NCBI GenBank assembly: GCA_001874305.1
Contig: MPCU01000010.1
Location: 62,001 to 126,000, forward strand
Reading direction: 5' to 3'
DNA length: 64,000 nucleotides
DNA from: Bacteriovorax sp. MedPE-SWde
Lineage (GTDB): Bacteria > Bdellovibrionota > Bacteriovoracia > Bacteriovoracales > Bacteriovoracaceae
The translations under genes and the position numbers were made by a program. The notes under the pieces were generated by a model that was given only the letters and a program-made list of their open reading frames with translations, ran no database searches and was not told where the DNA came from. Positions 8,189-16,479 of the stretch are shown here, piece by piece. Position 1 is the stretch's first letter, and the number at the start of each line of letters is the position of its first letter.

Positions 8189-9232
8189 ATGAAAGTATGC
8201 CTGTTATCTATGCTCTTTATGGGCCTTAGTGTGAATGCTGTTGAACTACCAAAGAAAAATGAGCTTAAGGATAAAGTTCTTAAGAAAGCCGCAGGCCTAA
8301 TTGGTGTCGAAAACAAAGAAAAGTCTGAATCTTCAAAATTTAAGTATGTAGCACTAGGTGTTGCTAACGTTGATTGGTATGACTCTGCCGTTGCTTCAAG
8401 AGAGTTTCAAACCACTCAGGACATGTATAAGTCTATTACATTCTCAATGGATCTAAGCGATGCTCTGCAATTTGGTGGCATAATCAACATTGATGATGAA
8501 ACTAATGATATTAAAGACTATATGGTTCAACTAGGTATGACTGACTACATATTTAGAGTTGATTATGGTGATATCAATGGAAAAGTTGTCTACGATGATC
8601 CTAATGGAGCTGATGCTTCTGTAGACAAAGATAAGACATTTGAAGGTACCTACAAAATGCTCAGTATTATAAAAAATAATGATGCAGACTCTGAAGGTTT
8701 TGTTATCGGTGGGGGGATTGCTCAATATGAAATGCCTGCTGATATTGAAAGAGGTAATGCTGGCACATCTAAAAGCTATGCCGAAAATATTCAAGTTGAT
8801 GATATGAAATATACTCTTGCTGGAGTTGGATTGTTTAAAGAAACGATGATTGATCTTCAAAGAAAAATACACAATGGTAAGCAAGTAAAAGAACATGACT
8901 GGTACTTTGATACAAGTTTATTGGCCATTGGTTTTGCTATTGCTAAAATGGATGGACTTGATGCAGATGAAACACCAACGAATAGAACACTTGAATCAAA
9001 ATCTTGGTGGGGAATGGGTCAGTCTGGTACCTATGAATTAGGGTATCGCTATATCAAAAAGTTTAAGAATGCTGTTGTCGGTGCGAAATTAGGTTATCAG
9101 GCAAGATCACATATCTACTTCATGTATGATACTTTCTCTGATCCGGATGATGAAGATGAAGATACTGTTGTCCATGGTGGAACTATTCACATTATGCATG
9201 GACCAAAATTTGAGCTCTCTGTTAGTTTTTAA
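8189..9232 (+). CDS. Probable outer-membrane beta-barrel protein
   Basis: 347 residues with a signal peptide (about 1-17). The mature protein alternates aromatic and charged residues in strand-like blocks and ends KFELSVSF. A terminal Phe with hydrophobic residues at alternate positions is the recognition signal for the BAM complex. Asp/Glu-rich loops (for example DPDDEDEDT) could be extracellular and bind divalent cations. No family recognised. An AAAGGA lies upstream of the ATG. Confidence 0.6.
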   Translation: MKVCLLSMLFMGLSVNAVELPKKNELKDKVLKKAAGLIGVENKEKSESSKFKYVALGVANVDWYDSAVASREFQTTQDMYKSITFSMDLSDALQFGGIINIDDETNDIKDYMVQLGMTDYIFRVDYGDINGKVVYDDPNGADASVDKDKTFEGTYKMLSIIKNNDADSEGFVIGGGIAQYEMPADIERGNAGTSKSYAENIQVDDMKYTLAGVGLFKETMIDLQRKIHNGKQVKEHDWYFDTSLLAIGFAIAKMDGLDADETPTNRTLESKSWWGMGQSGTYELGYRYIKKFKNAVVGAKLGYQARSHIYFMYDTFSDPDDEDEDTVVHGGTIHIMHGPKFELSVSF

Positions 9233-9348
9233 CGAATGCTAAGTTGTTGAAACTATATATTATGAAACTGTAAATATTTTTCAACTTAATTGAATTGGTT
9301 CTTGTTAGCTGTTAGATATTCCATATTAACTATCTTACAAGGATCAAT

Positions 9349-9681
9349 ATGAAGAAATTATTAGTTTTAGCCGTTTCAATTATTTCAGTTACAGCAAGTG
9401 CAAATTTTATGAGTTTTGAAGTTCCTGATTTTGATGAATATGAAGCAATGTCTGCAGAGTTTTCAAAAGACGTTGAAGCTATTAAGTCAGATAAATCAGT
9501 GGTTGAACTAGTTAGTTTTATCGAAGATCAAAATGATACTTCATGTTCTTCTACAGATAAAGATACTAAAGCTTTTGTATCATACTATGTAAGATATAAG
9601 TGTGAAAATGGTCAGAAAATAAAGATCAAAGCTAGAATTAAGAATGATAAAGTTTCTGTTCTTGGATATAAAATTAAATAG
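9349..9681 (+). CDS. Small exported protein, unknown function
   Basis: 110 residues with a signal peptide (about 1-18). Two Cys in the mature part (DTSCSS and RYKCEN) could form a disulfide. No family recognised. AAGGA precedes the ATG. The gene ends 18 bases before a strong bidirectional terminator. Confidence 0.55.
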   Translation: MKKLLVLAVSIISVTASANFMSFEVPDFDEYEAMSAEFSKDVEAIKSDKSVVELVSFIEDQNDTSCSSTDKDTKAFVSYYVRYKCENGQKIKIKARIKNDKVSVLGYKIK

Positions 9682-9698
9682 TATTAAAAAAAAATAAT

Positions 9699-9737
9699 GG
9701 CGCTAGTATAATATTAATTTTATCTAGCGCCTTTTTT
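9699..9737. terminator. Bidirectional intrinsic terminator
   Basis: GGCGCTAG (9699-9706) pairs with CTAGCGCC (9724-9731), followed by six T on the plus strand; an A-run on the left gives a T-tract on the minus strand. It separates the convergent genes ending at 9681 and 9741. Confidence 0.85.
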
Positions 9738-9740
9738 ATT

Positions 9741-10229
9741 CTATCTCTTTAGTTTTGATGCAATCTTCTTCGCAGCACTCAATGTCTCTGTTGGAAGAAA
9801 AGATCCAAGATCATCCCATAATTCTTTTGCATCTTCTATTTTAGAATCACTCGTCATTTCAAAAGATACTTCGTTCAGTACTAAATTTAGCTCTTCTAAA
9901 TTTTCGTTATATGACTCAATTTCAAGTTTTGTTAGGTTTAGTTGTGCTAGATTTTCGCTTTCAATTGTTATTTCTTTAAACACGAGCTGCTCTGAATTGT
10001 TGTCGAGAACAATTAATCCTAGGAGGCTGACAGCAAGGGCCTCTTCTATTCCATCCACAAAGAAACAATCTGTATCAAAGAACTTATCGCATATGTATGC
10101 AGTAGTGTACCAACTTGTACCGACTGTTAGTCCAGCAAGTGCCATACCTGGATTCCCTGTTACAAGTCCAACGATAGCTCTGGTCTCAAAACTTAGTAGT
10201 AATAGAGCTGCAATAATAAGTTTCTTCAT
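9741..10229 (-). CDS. Exported/membrane protein, unknown function
   Basis: 162 residues. N-terminal signal peptide or anchor, a Gly/Ala-rich hydrophobic stretch (about residues 20-45), a short segment with two Cys (ICDKFFDTDCFF), another hydrophobic stretch (about 68-80), then an acidic helical C-terminal half with regularly spaced Leu that may form a coiled coil. GGGAG precedes the ATG. No family recognised. Confidence 0.5.
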   Translation of the reverse strand: MKKLIIAALLLLSFETRAIVGLVTGNPGMALAGLTVGTSWYTTAYICDKFFDTDCFFVDGIEEALAVSLLGLIVLDNNSEQLVFKEITIESENLAQLNLTKLEIESYNENLEELNLVLNEVSFEMTSDSKIEDAKELWDDLGSFLPTETLSAAKKIASKLKR

Positions 10230-10355
10230 GATGTCTCCCTTTGATTAGTTGAGTCATTTATTGCAAAGTGAAGCTATATATACAATCCCCTGCTTTGACG
10301 ATAATAGTCAAAACTGTCAAAAGGGTGATTTAATCAGTGTTGAGGTAGTTTAGAC

Positions 10356-10384
10356 TTACCATATGTGGTTAGAGACCATATAAT
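10356..10384 (+). promoter_or_regulatory. Sigma-70-type promoter of the aldehyde dehydrogenase gene
   Basis: TTACCA (10356-10361), 17 bases, then a perfect TATAAT (10379-10384), 44 bases before the ATG at 10428. Confidence 0.5.
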
Positions 10385-10427
10385 TACTCCATTAAATGAT
10401 GATTTTAAGATATAGGCAGGTACTAAA

Positions 10428-11756
10428 ATGACAGAAAAGTTGAAATGCTTAAATGCAAGAACAGGTGAAGTTATGGAAGAGCTGGCAATTACTCCAGTTT
10501 CTGAAATCAAAAATATTGTAGCTAAGTCACACACTGCTCAAAAGAAATGGGCCCTTTTATCTATTGATGAAAGAAGTGACTATATTCGTAAAGCCTATGA
10601 AACAATCACTGAAGACTTAGAAGGGTTTGCAAATCTCATACATGAAGAAATGGGAAAAACTATGCCAGAGGCCTTAGGTGAGATTAAGGTTTACACTAGT
10701 GGTCTTGAAAATATGATCAAAGAAGTAAAAGAAGCGCTTACTCCTGAAGTAAATTCAGCGGGAGAGTTAGAGACGACGACTTACTTCGATTCTTTAGGTG
10801 TTTGTGCAAGTATTACTCCTTGGAACTTTCCTATGGGAATGCCACATACTCTAATGATGCCTTCTCTTATGGCGGGTAATACTATTGTATTTAAGCCAAG
10901 TGAAGAAGTTACTTTAATTGGTTTAGCTTATGCTAAATATTTAAATAAGTTCCTACCTGAAGATGTATTACAAGTTGTTGTTGGCGCTGGGGAACAAGGT
11001 AAAGCACTTGTTGAGGCCGACGTTCAATTAGTTACTTTTACCGGATCACAAAGAACTGGTAAGAATATCTTAGAGACAGGTGCAAAAGACTTAAAGCGCG
11101 TTATTCTTGAACTAGGTGGTAAAGATGCCCTTATTGTAATGGATGATGTTGATATTGATTCAGCTTCTAAGTTTGCAACAATCAATAGTTTTAGAAATTG
11201 TGGTCAAGTTTGTGTTTCCACAGAAAAAATTCTCGTAACTGATAAGAATCACGACATTTTCGTTGAGAAGCTAGTTGAGAGGGCCAAGAGGCTTGAAGTC
11301 AGCTCGTTAATTAATAAAACTCAGAAAAACCACGTATTAGCACAAATAGACGACGCCATGAAGAAAGGCGCAAAAATGGTATTGGGAGATCCTAGTAAGG
11401 ATGAAAAGAACTTTCTTTCTCCAGTAGTTCTTACGAATGTTACTAATGATATGGATATTATGATTGATGAAACATTCGGACCTGTAGCTTGTATTACCAA
11501 GGTTAATGATTTAGACCACGCTGTCGAATTGGCCAATGAAGGCGAATATGCTCTTGGATCAGTAATTTTTGGAAACGATAAAGAACAAGCTAAGAATGTA
11601 GCAAGAAGACTTAAGGCCGGAATGATAGGTATCAATAAGAGCTGTGGTGGAGTTAAGGGAAGTCCATGGGTTGGTGCAGGTCAAAGTGGCTATAACTTTC
11701 ATGGCTCAAGTGCTGGGCATCGTATGTTTACACAAGTTCGAATTGTTACTGCATAA
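10428..11756 (+). CDS. NAD(P)-dependent aldehyde dehydrogenase (succinate-semialdehyde dehydrogenase-like)
   Basis: 442 residues, soluble. Family motifs in order: ITPWNFP with Asn132, FTGSQRTG in the Rossmann domain, ELGGKDA with general base Glu228, NCGQVCVS with catalytic Cys262, and ETFGPV near the C-terminus. It oxidises an aldehyde to the acid through a thiohemiacetal on Cys262. The closest recognisable subgroup is succinate-semialdehyde dehydrogenase-like (GabD/YneI), but substrate cannot be read from sequence. Slightly short at the N-terminus compared with the usual 455-480 residues. Monocistronic, with its own promoter. Confidence 0.85.
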   Translation: MTEKLKCLNARTGEVMEELAITPVSEIKNIVAKSHTAQKKWALLSIDERSDYIRKAYETITEDLEGFANLIHEEMGKTMPEALGEIKVYTSGLENMIKEVKEALTPEVNSAGELETTTYFDSLGVCASITPWNFPMGMPHTLMMPSLMAGNTIVFKPSEEVTLIGLAYAKYLNKFLPEDVLQVVVGAGEQGKALVEADVQLVTFTGSQRTGKNILETGAKDLKRVILELGGKDALIVMDDVDIDSASKFATINSFRNCGQVCVSTEKILVTDKNHDIFVEKLVERAKRLEVSSLINKTQKNHVLAQIDDAMKKGAKMVLGDPSKDEKNFLSPVVLTNVTNDMDIMIDETFGPVACITKVNDLDHAVELANEGEYALGSVIFGNDKEQAKNVARRLKAGMIGINKSCGGVKGSPWVGAGQSGYNFHGSSAGHRMFTQVRIVTA

Positions 11757-11849
11757 TAATCTATTATAAACTAAGGGTTCATCTAAGAATGGGCCCTATG
11801 TTTCCCTCAAGTATTCTCTTGTTTTAGAAGACGCTCATTGATTTATTTA

Positions 11850-11858
11850 TGATATAAT
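11850..11858 (+). promoter_or_regulatory. Extended -10 promoter giving a leaderless mRNA
   Basis: TGATATAAT is a perfect extended -10 box. Six bases separate TATAAT from the ATG at 11865, which places transcription start at the A of the start codon. No Shine-Dalgarno lies upstream. Confidence 0.6.
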
Positions 11859-11864
11859 TTAAAA

Positions 11865-13205
11865 ATGAAGATTTATATCATTTTCTTTCTATCTCTAAAT
11901 ATTTATGCCAATGACTTTTTTCAAAAAAGGGTTGATTTGTATTCCTCGCGTAACGAAGTAGTTGAGAGATACTATAAGAGATATGAAAACTTTGTCTTCG
12001 TTCACGTCAAAATCAGGGACCTTAAATCAAAAAAAATAAAGAAGATAACTTTCAATTATATTTCAACTTTTCAAACACATGACGATAACCGAGATTGTCT
12101 AAAGCCAATTTATGATTCATTAGTTATGAAAAAGGAAGCTTTAGATAGCTTTTCAAAGTTGGCAGCTTTTGACGATAGGTTTTACAAAACGAAATATGGT
12201 GTCCTTGTCGAAAAATCATGTATCGAAAAAACTTCTAAAGAATATATGGAGAAAAATATTCTTAACTCTTACAGGCATGGTGTCCAGTGCCTAGAGAAGT
12301 TGGGAACGAAGGCCTCTGTTGAGTTGTTGAGTGATCTTGGGGAACTTTTTAAAAATAGATCTAGACCTCCAAAAATATTTTGTAATGAGTCCGATTTACA
12401 AATATCTATGAAGGGTATCAAGTGGGACTCTGCGAAGGCCTATGCAAGTCCTAACTCAAGTTTTGATACACTGGAAATGAAACATCCTTTTGTGTCATTT
12501 AGCCCGAAAGGGAATTGGCGTCGTGATTCTCATGGTTTTCAAGGAACCTTGTTTCACGAGCTTTTTCACAATACTGGAAATGTTCACACGGAGACTATTG
12601 AAAGACCATACTCTTGTCAGTCATGTTGTTTTAACACAATAGATGATCCTAATTTGTTTATGAGTGTTGCTGATCAAGCAATAGTAGCAAAGAAAGCTGC
12701 ATGTAAAGTATGTGGGTCAAGCTATGAAGGGATTACTGATCAGAAGTACTTAAAAGATTTTACAGATTTTAGAATTGCAGATGGCCGAACAGAAAGACTT
12801 TTTCCAGTTCTTAAAGTTTATATGAAGGAAGGACCTAAAGATAATTTTGCTATTAAAGAATTCTCTAGGGCCGATAGGGCCAGTTCAAACATGGTTGCAG
12901 AGCATTTAGATACGTTAATTAGTGGAAACGATCTTGAAGTAAAAGATGACATAAGTAAATTTGCAAAAGGTCTGTATCATTTTTCTCGTGGTGAGTATAG
13001 AGAGTCTGCTGAAATGATTAAACAGGTTAATAGTTGGTCTCCGGCCCTAAAGGGTAGTCTTTATAAAGGGATTTACGAAGATATTCAAAAGGACCTTTTT
13101 TTCATTTCTTTGACTGATGACTCATTTAATATGAAGACAAGTAGTGACCCTTTTTCAGATGGATTCTTCAAGAAAGCAGCAAAAGATTTTTCTCTAACAA
13201 AGTAA
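11865..13205 (+). CDS. Secreted metzincin-like zinc metallopeptidase
   Basis: 446 residues with a signal peptide (about 1-15). HELFHNTGNVH at residues 231-241 fits the metzincin zinc signature HExxHxxGxxH: His231, His235 and His241 bind zinc and Glu232 is the base. A candidate Met-turn (LFMSVAD, Met266) follows 25 residues later, and a Cys-rich stretch (SCQSCC then ACKVC) may form disulfides around the active site. The family cuts proteins outside the cell or in prey. No known metzincin subfamily recognised in the flanking sequence. Unusual start: extended -10 box six bases before the ATG and no ribosome site. Confidence 0.75.
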   Translation: MKIYIIFFLSLNIYANDFFQKRVDLYSSRNEVVERYYKRYENFVFVHVKIRDLKSKKIKKITFNYISTFQTHDDNRDCLKPIYDSLVMKKEALDSFSKLAAFDDRFYKTKYGVLVEKSCIEKTSKEYMEKNILNSYRHGVQCLEKLGTKASVELLSDLGELFKNRSRPPKIFCNESDLQISMKGIKWDSAKAYASPNSSFDTLEMKHPFVSFSPKGNWRRDSHGFQGTLFHELFHNTGNVHTETIERPYSCQSCCFNTIDDPNLFMSVADQAIVAKKAACKVCGSSYEGITDQKYLKDFTDFRIADGRTERLFPVLKVYMKEGPKDNFAIKEFSRADRASSNMVAEHLDTLISGNDLEVKDDISKFAKGLYHFSRGEYRESAEMIKQVNSWSPALKGSLYKGIYEDIQKDLFFISLTDDSFNMKTSSDPFSDGFFKKAAKDFSLTK

Positions 13206-13238
13206 TTAGAAACAAATATATTATCAATATTCTATTAA

Positions 13239-13267
13239 TTGCTCATTTCTTTAAATTTATATATACT
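13239..13267 (+). promoter_or_regulatory. Promoter giving a leaderless mRNA
   Basis: TTGCTC (13239-13244), 17 bases, TATACT (13262-13267), then six bases to the ATG at 13274. Start of transcription should coincide with the start codon. Confidence 0.5.
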
Positions 13268-13273
13268 AACTCA

Positions 13274-13717
13274 ATGAGTGAACTCTATGAATTTGTAAAA
13301 AAAAGAACGGCTAACTTTTCTGATACATCATACAGAAAACTATATGGACTTAACTCAATCTATTTGGGTAATTTACCCTTCATAGTGATTAGTTCTAATG
13401 AGCAGATAGTAGTAAAAGTTGATGACTTTGAAACTCGTAAAGTAATACTTAAAGTCCCTCATGTCATTGAATGGGTTCTCGATGATAAGTTAATGGAAAA
13501 TTGGTTGCTTCTTCCTGATACTTTTAATAAAAAGAAGAATAAATTATCGCCTGTTTTGGAAATGGCCTATAAGTCTTTCTTACACCCTAAGAAAGAGAAA
13601 AAGGTAAAAAAGAAAAAGTCTAAAACTAGAGGTAAGACTATCAAACAAGAGGTTGTTGTTAGTGATGAAAAATCACCTTCAATCCTTAGACGATTTATAA
13701 CTTTCGTAAGTAGATAA
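13274..13717 (+). CDS. Cytoplasmic protein, weak MmcQ/YjbR/TfoX-like look
   Basis: 147 residues, no signal peptide. The middle (LPFIVISSNEQIVVKVDDFETRK, then VIEWVLDDKLMENWLLLPDTF) is laid out like small MmcQ/YjbR or TfoX-N folds, which bind nucleic acid or small ligands; this is a weak resemblance. The C-terminal third (about 110-135) is extremely Lys-rich and could bind nucleic acid. No ribosome site. The next gene starts 7 bases after the stop. Confidence 0.4.
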   Translation: MSELYEFVKKRTANFSDTSYRKLYGLNSIYLGNLPFIVISSNEQIVVKVDDFETRKVILKVPHVIEWVLDDKLMENWLLLPDTFNKKKNKLSPVLEMAYKSFLHPKKEKKVKKKKSKTRGKTIKQEVVVSDEKSPSILRRFITFVSR

Positions 13718-13724
13718 TAAAACG

Positions 13725-14486
13725 ATGAAGATAGAGGCATTTTTGAGATATCAGTTAATTTTTCTTCTCATTTTCACTATGAGATCTGCTCAGGCAAGTT
13801 TTGTGGAATTTAATATTTGCCAGGATGAGAAAACATATCCTCCTTTTCATTACAGTGAGTCTGAAACTAAAGCTACTGGGAAGTTTGGTTTGGTAAAGAG
13901 GAGGCTTAACACGGCCGCAAAGGGATTAAACCTTAAAATAAACTATATTAAGCTCCCTTGGAAACGATGTCTTAAAATGTTTCAAACAAGTCGTGTAGAT
14001 GCTTTACTTGCAGCAATTTGGAGTAAAGATCGACAGGGTTGGGGTGTATTTCCAAAAAATAAGAAAGGTGAAATAGACCAATCAAAAAAGATCCTTTCAG
14101 TCCGTTATTCTATTTTTACACATCGAGACTCTAAAGTTAAATGGGATGGAAAAAGGGTCTATAATTTAACAGATGGTCTTTTTTCTCCAAAAGGTTATGT
14201 TGTGACAAGAATCTTAAAAGATCTTGGAATTCTACATCGTTACTTTTCAGAGCCTACTTCGATCGTTAATGTTGTTGCAAGAAAAAGACTTGATGGCTTT
14301 GTCTCTACTGAGAGAGTTGCTGATCTTATTATTAAAGAAAAGAATTTAGTAGGAGAAATAAAGAAACTTGATATTCCTATTCTGATAGATGATTGGCATA
14401 TCCCTGTCTCCCATTTGTTCTATAGAAAGAACCCAGATCTAGTTCAGTCATTTTGGAATCGACTTGAGAAGTCGAGAGATAAGTAA
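13725..14486 (+). CDS. Periplasmic solute-binding protein family 3-like (paralogue 2)
   Basis: 253 residues with a signal peptide ending near QASF (about residue 25). ICQDEKTYPPFHY, then LPWKRCLKMFQTSRVDALLAAIWSKDRQGWGVFPKN, align well with the 52103 product (RPWKRCL, DAIFAALWTKEREAWAAFPKK). The two are clear paralogues; the 2871 protein is a more distant third. This branch is common in marine bacteria without cognate permeases, so a sensory or scavenging role is possible. Likely co-transcribed with the preceding gene. Confidence 0.7.
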   Translation: MKIEAFLRYQLIFLLIFTMRSAQASFVEFNICQDEKTYPPFHYSESETKATGKFGLVKRRLNTAAKGLNLKINYIKLPWKRCLKMFQTSRVDALLAAIWSKDRQGWGVFPKNKKGEIDQSKKILSVRYSIFTHRDSKVKWDGKRVYNLTDGLFSPKGYVVTRILKDLGILHRYFSEPTSIVNVVARKRLDGFVSTERVADLIIKEKNLVGEIKKLDIPILIDDWHIPVSHLFYRKNPDLVQSFWNRLEKSRDK

Positions 14487-14588
14487 CTTAGATGTTGCTT
14501 CGAAGTTCAATGAAAACAACATAATTGTTAACTTAAGAAACCTTTAATTTTTATCACTTACAGTTCGATATCATTTTCATGATTTCAT

Positions 14589-14602
14589 CAACTTTAAAGT
14601 TG
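14589..14602. promoter_or_regulatory. Perfect 14-base palindrome before the ankyrin gene
   Basis: CAACTTTAAAGTTG, just upstream of a TATAGA-like -10 box at 14604-14609, so a bound regulator would block or assist polymerase. An AT-rich palindrome of this length could still be chance. Confidence 0.35.
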
Positions 14603-14639
14603 GTATAGAATATTCTTAATCTATACTTTTGGAGATGAA

Positions 14640-16478
14640 ATGAGTAAGTTAGCTACTTTTAAGGGAGAAGTTAAATATGATCAGGAACGAGCGAAAGAGT
14701 TTTTAACTTATCTAGATAAACAAACTGAAAATTCTCCTCTACTGTTTGCTTCTACATACACTGATTTTGAAGATATTATCGAACTTCTCATAGTTGATGG
14801 ACATAACCTAGATGAACAAAATGTCATTGGTCAGTCTCCTATAATACTTTGTTCTGTAAATAACATGTTATATTCTGTGAAAGCTCTAGTTTTTTCTGGT
14901 GCCAGTGTTGACCTTACTGATGATGATGGAAAAACTGCTCTGATTCACGCTTGTGTTCACAGTAGTAGTGATGTCGTACAATTTCTAATTACAAGTGGTG
15001 CTGATTTTAACATTGTTGATAAGTTAGGAAAGTCCTGTCTAATCTATGCTGTTATAAGTGGGAGTGAGGAGATTGTTGAGATGCTTCTTGCCCAAAAGGC
15101 CCTACTTAATGCATCTGATGAAGATGGTAAGACAGCTCTTGGTTACTCAACAGAGCATGGGGTCAATAATATTTTTGAGCAATTGATGAGTGCTGGTGCT
15201 AGTCTTGATATCCAGGACAATAATGGGCGAACAGCACTAATGAGATCTGTGGCCAAGCAACATAAGGGGATGACTGATACGTTAATTGCAAGTGGTGCAA
15301 ATGTTAACCTTAGGGATAAAGATGGTGTAGCCGCTCTTTCTCTTGGTGTGGCCACTGGTAACGATGATATTGTTGAAAGCTTAATTGCTGCTGGTGCAGA
15401 TGTTGATCAAGTTGACGACAACGGTAATACAGCTCTTTTTTCTATAAAAGATATTCTTGAGAATAATGAAAATACATTAGTAAAAGGTGCTCTAAGAGAA
15501 ATACTAGACGAAGTAGTCCATACATTAACTACGGTTGATGAGAATGATGGGAATACACTTGTTAAAGGTCGAGCTCTTAAAGATCAAAATGATTCTCAAC
15601 TCGTTCAATCAAAATATGAAGAAGAAGCGATAGAGCTTTTTAATATAAAAGGTGAGAAGAAAATCAATCACGATCTTGAGATTCAAAAAATAAAGAAATT
15701 AGATAACGAGAAAATCTCGAATGAACAACTCAAGAAAGTTCTTCATCTTTTGAATAAAGCATCTGCAGACATTGAAATAAAAAATGTAAAGGGTGTTAAA
15801 GCAAAGAATATTTCGCAAAAGTGTACTAATGACGAAATTTTAAAACTTTTAAATAGTTATGTTAATAAATCTAGGCCTTGTGAACAGGGTGTCACAATGG
15901 AAGAAAGTTCCGGTGAAGATGATATTATGAGCTACTTAAATCAGCTTAATGATTCTGATGGTTCAATCAAGATTCCATCTAAACTAACTAATAAGAGAAA
16001 TGCTAAAGGACAGAATATTTTAATGTTAGCATCACTTTTAGGTAATCGAGATGTTGTTAAAGCAGCTATAGAAAGTGGGATTAATATCAACTTAAAAGAC
16101 GTTAAGGGGCACAGTGCTGTTTGTTACGCTGCTAGAGCTGGGCATAGTAATATTATAGAACTATTAAATGAGCATGGAGCAGTATTAGACTCAAAGGATG
16201 TAAAAGTCCATGGACCTGTAACATTAGCTATCTTGGCCGGAAAGGTTGAGGCAGTACAAACATTGGCGAAACTTGGAGCTGATCTTAACAAAAAGACAAG
16301 AGGTATGACTATTTTGATGGTTATGGCGTCTAAGGGCAATTTTCAAATGGTACAAGTTCTGGTGCACTGTAAGGCCGATGTTTATGCGAAGGACTTTAAA
16401 GGAAAGAGTGCATCTGCCTATGCAAATGCTAATGGTCATGCTGAGATATACAAGTTCTTAAAGAAGTTCGAGCTATAA
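14640..16478 (+). CDS. Ankyrin-repeat protein
   Basis: 612 residues, no signal peptide. Two ankyrin blocks (about residues 60-265 and 440-608) show the repeating pattern G-x-TALxxA...G..ivexLi..GAdvn..d; examples are DDGKTALIHAC, NGRTALMRSV and KGKSASAYANANGHAEIYKFL. A charged, repeat-free segment of about 170 residues separates them. Ankyrin arrays bind other proteins. GGAG precedes the ATG. The stop is one base from the next start, so the STAS-CheX protein is co-translated and a physical partnership is plausible. Confidence 0.85.
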   Translation: MSKLATFKGEVKYDQERAKEFLTYLDKQTENSPLLFASTYTDFEDIIELLIVDGHNLDEQNVIGQSPIILCSVNNMLYSVKALVFSGASVDLTDDDGKTALIHACVHSSSDVVQFLITSGADFNIVDKLGKSCLIYAVISGSEEIVEMLLAQKALLNASDEDGKTALGYSTEHGVNNIFEQLMSAGASLDIQDNNGRTALMRSVAKQHKGMTDTLIASGANVNLRDKDGVAALSLGVATGNDDIVESLIAAGADVDQVDDNGNTALFSIKDILENNENTLVKGALREILDEVVHTLTTVDENDGNTLVKGRALKDQNDSQLVQSKYEEEAIELFNIKGEKKINHDLEIQKIKKLDNEKISNEQLKKVLHLLNKASADIEIKNVKGVKAKNISQKCTNDEILKLLNSYVNKSRPCEQGVTMEESSGEDDIMSYLNQLNDSDGSIKIPSKLTNKRNAKGQNILMLASLLGNRDVVKAAIESGININLKDVKGHSAVCYAARAGHSNIIELLNEHGAVLDSKDVKVHGPVTLAILAGKVEAVQTLAKLGADLNKKTRGMTILMVMASKGNFQMVQVLVHCKADVYAKDFKGKSASAYANANGHAEIYKFLKKFEL

Positions 16479-16479
16479 T

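Noticed and set aside
9997-10248. Plus-strand frame of 83 codons
   Set aside because: Antisense to the signal-peptide-bearing gene at 9741-10229; composition typical of a shadow frame.
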